In this document: positions 5,513 to 8,869 of the stretch, piece after piece
How the letters are laid out: each line of letters opens with the position of its first letter
Position numbering within the stretch: the first letter of the stretch is position 1
Notes under the pieces: model-generated
Told to the model about the DNA's origin: nothing
Database searches by the model: none
The model's input: only the letters and a program-made list of their open reading frames with translations
Translations under genes and position numbers: made by a program
Source of the DNA: Dehalococcoidia bacterium
Lineage (GTDB): Bacteria > Chloroflexota > Dehalococcoidia > GIF9 > UBA5629
NCBI GenBank assembly: GCA_003484395.1
Contig: DNCV01000002.1
Location: forward strand, 1 to 8,869
DNA: 8,869 bases
Reading direction: 5' to 3'

Positions 5513-7690
5513 ATGGATGCAAAGCTGCTGTTGGAAAAGGCCGGGAAATATTTACCGAAGGATAAGCTGTTGCTTATCGAATCGGCGTATACCTATGCAA
5601 TGCATGCCCACCAGGGACAACAGCGCGAGTCCGGCGAACCGTACTTTGAACATCCATACGCAACTGCGATGACCCTTGCTGATCTGCAGCTCGATGCCCA
5701 GTCGCTGGCTGCAGCGCTTCTTCACGATGTCACCGAGGATTGTAATATTCCGATCGAAAAGATCGAGGAGAAGTTCGGGACAGAGGTCGCCAAGCTCGTT
5801 GACGGCGTTACCAAATTGAACAGGCTCTCATGGCGCGGTCAAAAGATTGACGATGGGGTTATCCTGCAGGCAGAGGCAGAGAATCTGAGGAAAATGCTGA
5901 TCGCAATGGCTGAGGATTTGCGTGTGGTTTTTATTAAGCTGGCAGACCGATTACACAATATGCATACGCTCGGAGCGCTGCCGGCGGAGAGACAGTTCGC
6001 AATTGCTCGTGAGACGCTCGATATCTATGCGCCGCTGGCTCACCGCCTCGGCATGTGGCAGGTGAAGTGGCAGCTTGAAGACCTCTCTTTCCGGTATCTT
6101 GATCCCCAGCAGTACCATAAAATTGCCGGGCTTGTTTCCACCAAACGCAATGAGCGGGAAGGTTTCATTAATGAGGCTGTGGATAAAGTGAAGGAGGAGC
6201 TGGCAAAGGATGGCATTAAAGCTGAGGTCTTCGGCAGGCCAAAGCATATTTTCAGTATCTATAATAAGATTAATAAGTACGCTGCACAGGGTAAGGACTT
6301 CGATGATATCCACGATCTGTTCGCCATTCGAGCCCTGGTGGATAGCGTGCCGGATTGCTATAAAGCGCTGGGCATTATTCACAACCTGTGGCATCCGCTG
6401 CCCGAAGAGTTTAATGATTACATTGCAAACCCGAAGTATAACGGGTATCAATCGCTCCACACAACCGTATTGAGCATGGGAGCAACGCCGCTGGAAATAC
6501 AAATCAGAACGTATGAGATGCAGCGCATTGCCGATTACGGCGTTGCTGCGCACTGGCGATATAAAGAGGGGGTAAAGCAGGATCAGAATTTCGATGAGAA
6601 GCTGGCATGGCTGCGCCAGTTTTCCGATTGGCAGAGCGAGCTTGGCAGCGAAGAGTTCATGGCATCGTTGAAGACCGATTTCTTTATCGATCAGGTGTTC
6701 GTGTTCACGCCGAAGGGGGAGATCAAGGCGCTGCCGAAAGGAGCAACACCGCTCGATTTCGCATATCGAATCCATACTGAGATGGGGCACCGCTGCATTG
6801 GCGCCAAGGTCAATGGCAAATTGGTGCCGCTAAATCATGAGTTGAAGAACGGCGATATCATCGAGATCATGACAACAAAGGCGGAGAAGGCGCCGAGCCT
6901 GGACTGGCTGAATTCCTCGCTCGGTTATGTGAGGACATCTCATGCCCAGCAAAAGATACGGCAATGGTTCAATAAGCAGGGACGCACACAAAATATCGAA
7001 CGGGGCAAAACACTCTTTGAAAAAGAGATTAAACGTCTTGGAGGCGCTGCATCGAATGTGGAATCTCTGGCGCACAGCCTTAACTATGCTACTGTCGATG
7101 ATTTCTATATAGCGCTCGGCACCGGCGGGGTAACTGCCCATCAACTCGCTATCATGCTCTCAGCAGAAGAGCCGGAGGAGGAAATACCGGTTTCCGTTAA
7201 ACCATCTGCGCAAGCAGGTAAAAAGGTAGTATCTTCGGGAGTGCAGATACAGGGCGTGGGAGATTTGCTGACTCATATGGCTAATTGTTGCCATCCCGTG
7301 CCTGGTGATGATATCATCGGGTATATTACGCGGAGTCACGGGATATCAATCCATCGCAAAGATTGCGTTAATATCATCAATGAACAGGAAAAGGAGCGCC
7401 TGATTGAGGCATCGTGGGGGCCGATTGAGGATGTTTATCCTGTCAGAGTGCGGATCGAAGCGTGGAATAGAGTGGGGGTGCTGCGGGATATCAGTACACT
7501 GATTGCGGAGGAGAAAGTGAATATCTCCAGCATCAATACCGTGGAGCGTGAAGATACGACATCGATTTTTATAACATTGGAAATAAAGAACATGGCAGAG
7601 TTAGCCGAGCTGTTGACCAAGATACATGGCTTGCGCGGCGTTATCAGCGCCGTGAGGTCAAATCAGACAAAAGCAGCGTTCGGCTCATAA
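5513..7690 (+). CDS. rel: Bifunctional (p)ppGpp synthetase/hydrolase Rel
   Basis: A full-length 725-residue RelA/SpoT homologue that transfers pyrophosphate from ATP to GDP/GTP to make (p)ppGpp and also hydrolyses it, setting the stringent response. The N-terminal HD hydrolase domain keeps R38, H47, H71-D72 (HDVTED) and D145 (KLADRLHN), so hydrolysis should be active. The synthetase domain has GRPKHIFSIYNK (241-252), DDIHDLFAIR (264-273), NPKYNGYQSLHT (306-317) and LEIQIRT (327-333). A TGS domain follows at about 391-454, a zinc-finger/RIS domain with ANCCHP (590-595) and C618, and a C-terminal ACT domain (about 643-717) for ribosome-linked control. The start is fixed by an in-frame TAG two codons upstream (5507-5509); there is no recognisable SD. 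rpsT follows after 15 bases, suggesting one transcript. Both catalytic domains intact means Rel rather than a monofunctional RelA. Confidence 0.97.
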   Translation: MDAKLLLEKAGKYLPKDKLLLIESAYTYAMHAHQGQQRESGEPYFEHPYATAMTLADLQLDAQSLAAALLHDVTEDCNIPIEKIEEKFGTEVAKLVDGVTKLNRLSWRGQKIDDGVILQAEAENLRKMLIAMAEDLRVVFIKLADRLHNMHTLGALPAERQFAIARETLDIYAPLAHRLGMWQVKWQLEDLSFRYLDPQQYHKIAGLVSTKRNEREGFINEAVDKVKEELAKDGIKAEVFGRPKHIFSIYNKINKYAAQGKDFDDIHDLFAIRALVDSVPDCYKALGIIHNLWHPLPEEFNDYIANPKYNGYQSLHTTVLSMGATPLEIQIRTYEMQRIADYGVAAHWRYKEGVKQDQNFDEKLAWLRQFSDWQSELGSEEFMASLKTDFFIDQVFVFTPKGEIKALPKGATPLDFAYRIHTEMGHRCIGAKVNGKLVPLNHELKNGDIIEIMTTKAEKAPSLDWLNSSLGYVRTSHAQQKIRQWFNKQGRTQNIERGKTLFEKEIKRLGGAASNVESLAHSLNYATVDDFYIALGTGGVTAHQLAIMLSAEEPEEEIPVSVKPSAQAGKKVVSSGVQIQGVGDLLTHMANCCHPVPGDDIIGYITRSHGISIHRKDCVNIINEQEKERLIEASWGPIEDVYPVRVRIEAWNRVGVLRDISTLIAEEKVNISSINTVEREDTTSIFITLEIKNMAELAELLTKIHGLRGVISAVRSNQTKAAFGS

Positions 7691-7694
7691 TCAA

Positions 7695-7700
7695 AGGAGG
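7695..7700 (+). promoter_or_regulatory. SD fixing the TTG start of rpsT
   Basis: AGGAGG lies five bases before TTG at 7706, an ideal spacing. No ATG or GTG competes in frame at the proper distance, and the downstream residues align with the S20 N-terminus. Confidence 0.85.
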
Positions 7701-7705
7701 GACCA

Positions 7706-8017
7706 TTGAAAAGGACAAAATCAGCTTTAAAGCAGGCACGAGGATCGCTGCGGCGGGCGGAGAGCAATCGCGCAATGAAGACAGCTACCAAATCAGCGGT
7801 TGCAAGGGCTGAGGAGGCAATTGCCGCAAACGACGCGGAAGCTGCCAAAAAGCAGATCGCAGAAGCGTTCAGTAAACTGGATAAATCCGCAAAAAAGAAG
7901 GTCATGCATCCGAACGCTGTTGCCAGACGAAAATCGCGACTGGTGAAGAAGCTGAAGAATGCAGCGCCTGCCGAGGTTGCTGTAAAGGAAAAGAAGACGA
8001 GGGAAAAGGCTAAATAG
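7706..8017 (+). CDS. rpsT: 30S ribosomal protein S20
   Basis: A 103-residue, very basic, helical protein that binds 16S rRNA early in 30S assembly. Family features are KSALKQAR near the N-terminus (5-12), NRAMKTATKSAV (21-32) and the conserved C-terminal helix with SKLDKSAKKKVMHPNAVARRKSRL (55-78). It is longer than the usual 85-90 residues because of a Lys/Ala/Glu-rich tail (about 85-103). It starts at TTG; E. coli rpsT also starts at UUG, where the weak start takes part in autoregulation, but whether that applies here is unknown. The gene sits 15 bases after rel and is followed by a strong terminator, so a rel-rpsT operon is likely. Confidence 0.95.
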   Translation: MKRTKSALKQARGSLRRAESNRAMKTATKSAVARAEEAIAANDAEAAKKQIAEAFSKLDKSAKKKVMHPNAVARRKSRLVKKLKNAAPAEVAVKEKKTREKAK

Positions 8018-8045
8018 GTAACGGCGGCGCTAAAAGATAGGCAGC

Positions 8046-8095
8046 AGCTATATGTGGAGACTCATAAAAAGGGCAGTCTGCACATAGCTTTTATT
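8046..8095 (+). terminator. Intrinsic terminator of the rel-rpsT unit
   Basis: A long interrupted hairpin: AGC (8046-8048) with GCT (8087-8089), a TA bulge, TATGTG (8051-8056) with CACATA (8081-8086), a G-G mismatch, then AGACT (8058-8062) with AGTCT (8075-8079). The loop is about 12 bases. TTTT (8089-8092) and ATTTGTTG follow. It lies 28 bases after the rpsT stop. On the minus strand no T tract follows, so it works for the plus strand. Confidence 0.7.
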
Positions 8096-8131
8096 TGTTG
8101 TACGTTGCCACAGAGGGGCAAAAAACCGGAT

Positions 8132-8689
8132 ATGGAGCTGGCTCAATTTCAACAAATCGGTCACAGTCTGGCGGATCAGGGTCTTGTCTATACGCAAAGC
8201 GGCAATCTGAGCATGCGAAAAGGACAGGAGCTGTGCATTACCCGCCGCGGCAGCATCCTGGGCAACCTTACCATTGCTGACCTTGTCTATACAGGGATTT
8301 TCAAGGACGATCAATTCACCATGCTGGCATCGAGCGAGCTGGGGGTACATCGTGCCATTTATAAGAAAACCGGCGCTGAGGCGATCGTACACGCACATCC
8401 CGCACATACCATAGCGCTTTCTTTTGCCGAAAGATGGATTATTCCCTGTGACATGGAGGGGCAATTGAAGCTATGTAAGGTTCCAGTTATCGGCGAAGAA
8501 TCGGCTACAGCGAAGCCGGGCAGCTATGCCGGCGAGATAGCAGATGCGCTCTCCGATGCACCCATCATCGTTGTTCGAAGTCACGGCAGCTTTGCCATCG
8601 GCAAATCCCTCGATGAGGCATTAGATTATATTGTCATTCTGGAGCAATGTTGTCATATTCTCTATCTGCGCAGATCGATGAGGCCGTGA
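8132..8689 (+). CDS. Class II aldolase/adducin family protein (FucA-like)
   Basis: A compact 185-residue class II, zinc-dependent aldolase-type protein, the length of short fuculose-phosphate-aldolase-like members. It shows the phosphate-binding loop SGNLS (23-27), SSELGVH (67-73) with the likely catalytic Glu69, the zinc ligands in HAHPAH (87-92), and the third-ligand motif RSHGSFAIG (149-157) with His151. The likely reaction is reversible cleavage of a sugar phosphate to dihydroxyacetone phosphate and an aldehyde, but the substrate cannot be told from sequence and no sugar-pathway genes are nearby. The start at 8132 is chosen because homology begins there. An upstream GTG at 8054 lies inside the terminator stem and its 26 extra residues have no family likeness. 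GAGGGG at 8113-8118 is a possible but rather distant SD. Its own promoter is not evident in the 37 bases after the terminator. Confidence 0.85.
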   Translation: MELAQFQQIGHSLADQGLVYTQSGNLSMRKGQELCITRRGSILGNLTIADLVYTGIFKDDQFTMLASSELGVHRAIYKKTGAEAIVHAHPAHTIALSFAERWIIPCDMEGQLKLCKVPVIGEESATAKPGSYAGEIADALSDAPIIVVRSHGSFAIGKSLDEALDYIVILEQCCHILYLRRSMRP

Positions 8690-8741
8690 GCATGAAATGA
8701 CGCAGACACGGTGGAAGGTAAACATAGCGAGAGTATTTCTT

Positions 8742-8757
8742 CACGCACTGCCGCGTG
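8742..8757. terminator. Weak hairpin between convergent genes
   Basis: CACGC (8742-8746) and GCGTG (8753-8757) pair around a six-base loop in the short gap between the aldolase and the minus-strand gene. A T tract comes only about 11 bases later on the plus strand (CTTTT, 8766-8770), and none follows on the minus strand, so it is at best a poor terminator. Confidence 0.2.
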
Positions 8758-8761
8758 CAGA

Positions 8762-8869
8762 CTAGCTTTTGCTCATCGCCTGCAGCTTTAATTCCTTTGG
8801 CATCTTTTCGATGGCGTATCTGAGAGCGGTTCTCGGCATGACCTTTTTATTTCGCATCACATAGTCGAA
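8762..8869 (-). CDS. C-terminal end of a DNA alkylation repair (AlkD-like) protein, partial
   Basis: The minus strand is open from the window edge to TAG at 8764-8762, giving the last 35 residues of a protein whose start lies beyond 8869. The string MPRTALRYAIEKMPKEL resembles the C-terminal helix of AlkD-type DNA alkylation repair proteins (HEAT-like repeat DNA glycosylases), where a MPRxxLRYAIEK motif is typical. The catalytic part is outside the window, so the call rests on this one motif. It is convergent with the aldolase gene, with 72 bases between the stops. Confidence 0.55.
   Translation of the reverse strand, partial: FDYVMRNKKVMPRTALRYAIEKMPKELKLQAMSKS

Noticed and set aside
5951..6790. 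279-codon minus-strand open frame inside rel
   Set aside because: Antisense shadow of a fully conserved Rel coding region; its product has no recognisable motif.
6830..7144. 104-codon minus-strand open frame inside rel
   Set aside because: Lies opposite the TGS and following helical region of Rel, which is conserved in the sense frame; no independent support.
8048..8464. 138-codon minus-strand open frame opposite the aldolase
   Set aside because: Covers the terminator hairpin and the conserved aldolase motifs on the other strand; shadow.

Overview
This is a bacterial chromosomal window with two unlike halves. The left part (about 1-5400) is an accessory, defence-type locus on the minus strand. 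The right part (about 5510-8690) is a plus-strand housekeeping run. Bifunctional Rel with TGS, zinc-finger and ACT domains, ribosomal protein S20 and SD-led starts make it clearly bacterial. The phylum cannot be fixed from sequence alone; a Chloroflexota- or Firmicutes-like source is a weak guess.

Defence-type half, in transcription order (right to left): (i) 5391-4892, the remains of a PGN_0703-type putative restriction endonuclease. Its N-terminal and C-terminal ends are recognisable but in different frames, and the catalytic middle is missing. (ii) 4904-4695, a protein-like open stretch without a start, possibly a second gene remnant. (iii) 4604-963, a large Eco57I-type N6-adenine DNA methyltransferase, intact over 1213 codons, but its only good ribosome binding site points at an ATA codon. 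(iv) 912-142, an intact DUF3800 protein. The locus looks like a restriction-modification-like cassette in decay: putative nuclease broken, methyltransferase and DUF3800 protein kept. Beyond it, on the plus strand at 40-140, a good sigma-70-like promoter is followed by a compact folded segment and a textbook intrinsic terminator. This is a candidate free-standing small RNA of about 65 nt.

Housekeeping half: rel (5513-7690) makes and degrades (p)ppGpp. rpsT (7706-8017) follows 15 bases later with a strong SD and a TTG start, so the two are probably co-transcribed. A long interrupted hairpin with a T tract (8046-8095) ends this unit. A short class II aldolase follows (8132-8689); an upstream GTG alternative start lies inside the terminator stem and is rejected. 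The right edge holds the last 35 codons of a minus-strand gene that resembles the C-terminus of AlkD-type DNA alkylation repair proteins, convergent with the aldolase.

No tRNA, rRNA, CRISPR array, transposase or clear attachment site was seen.
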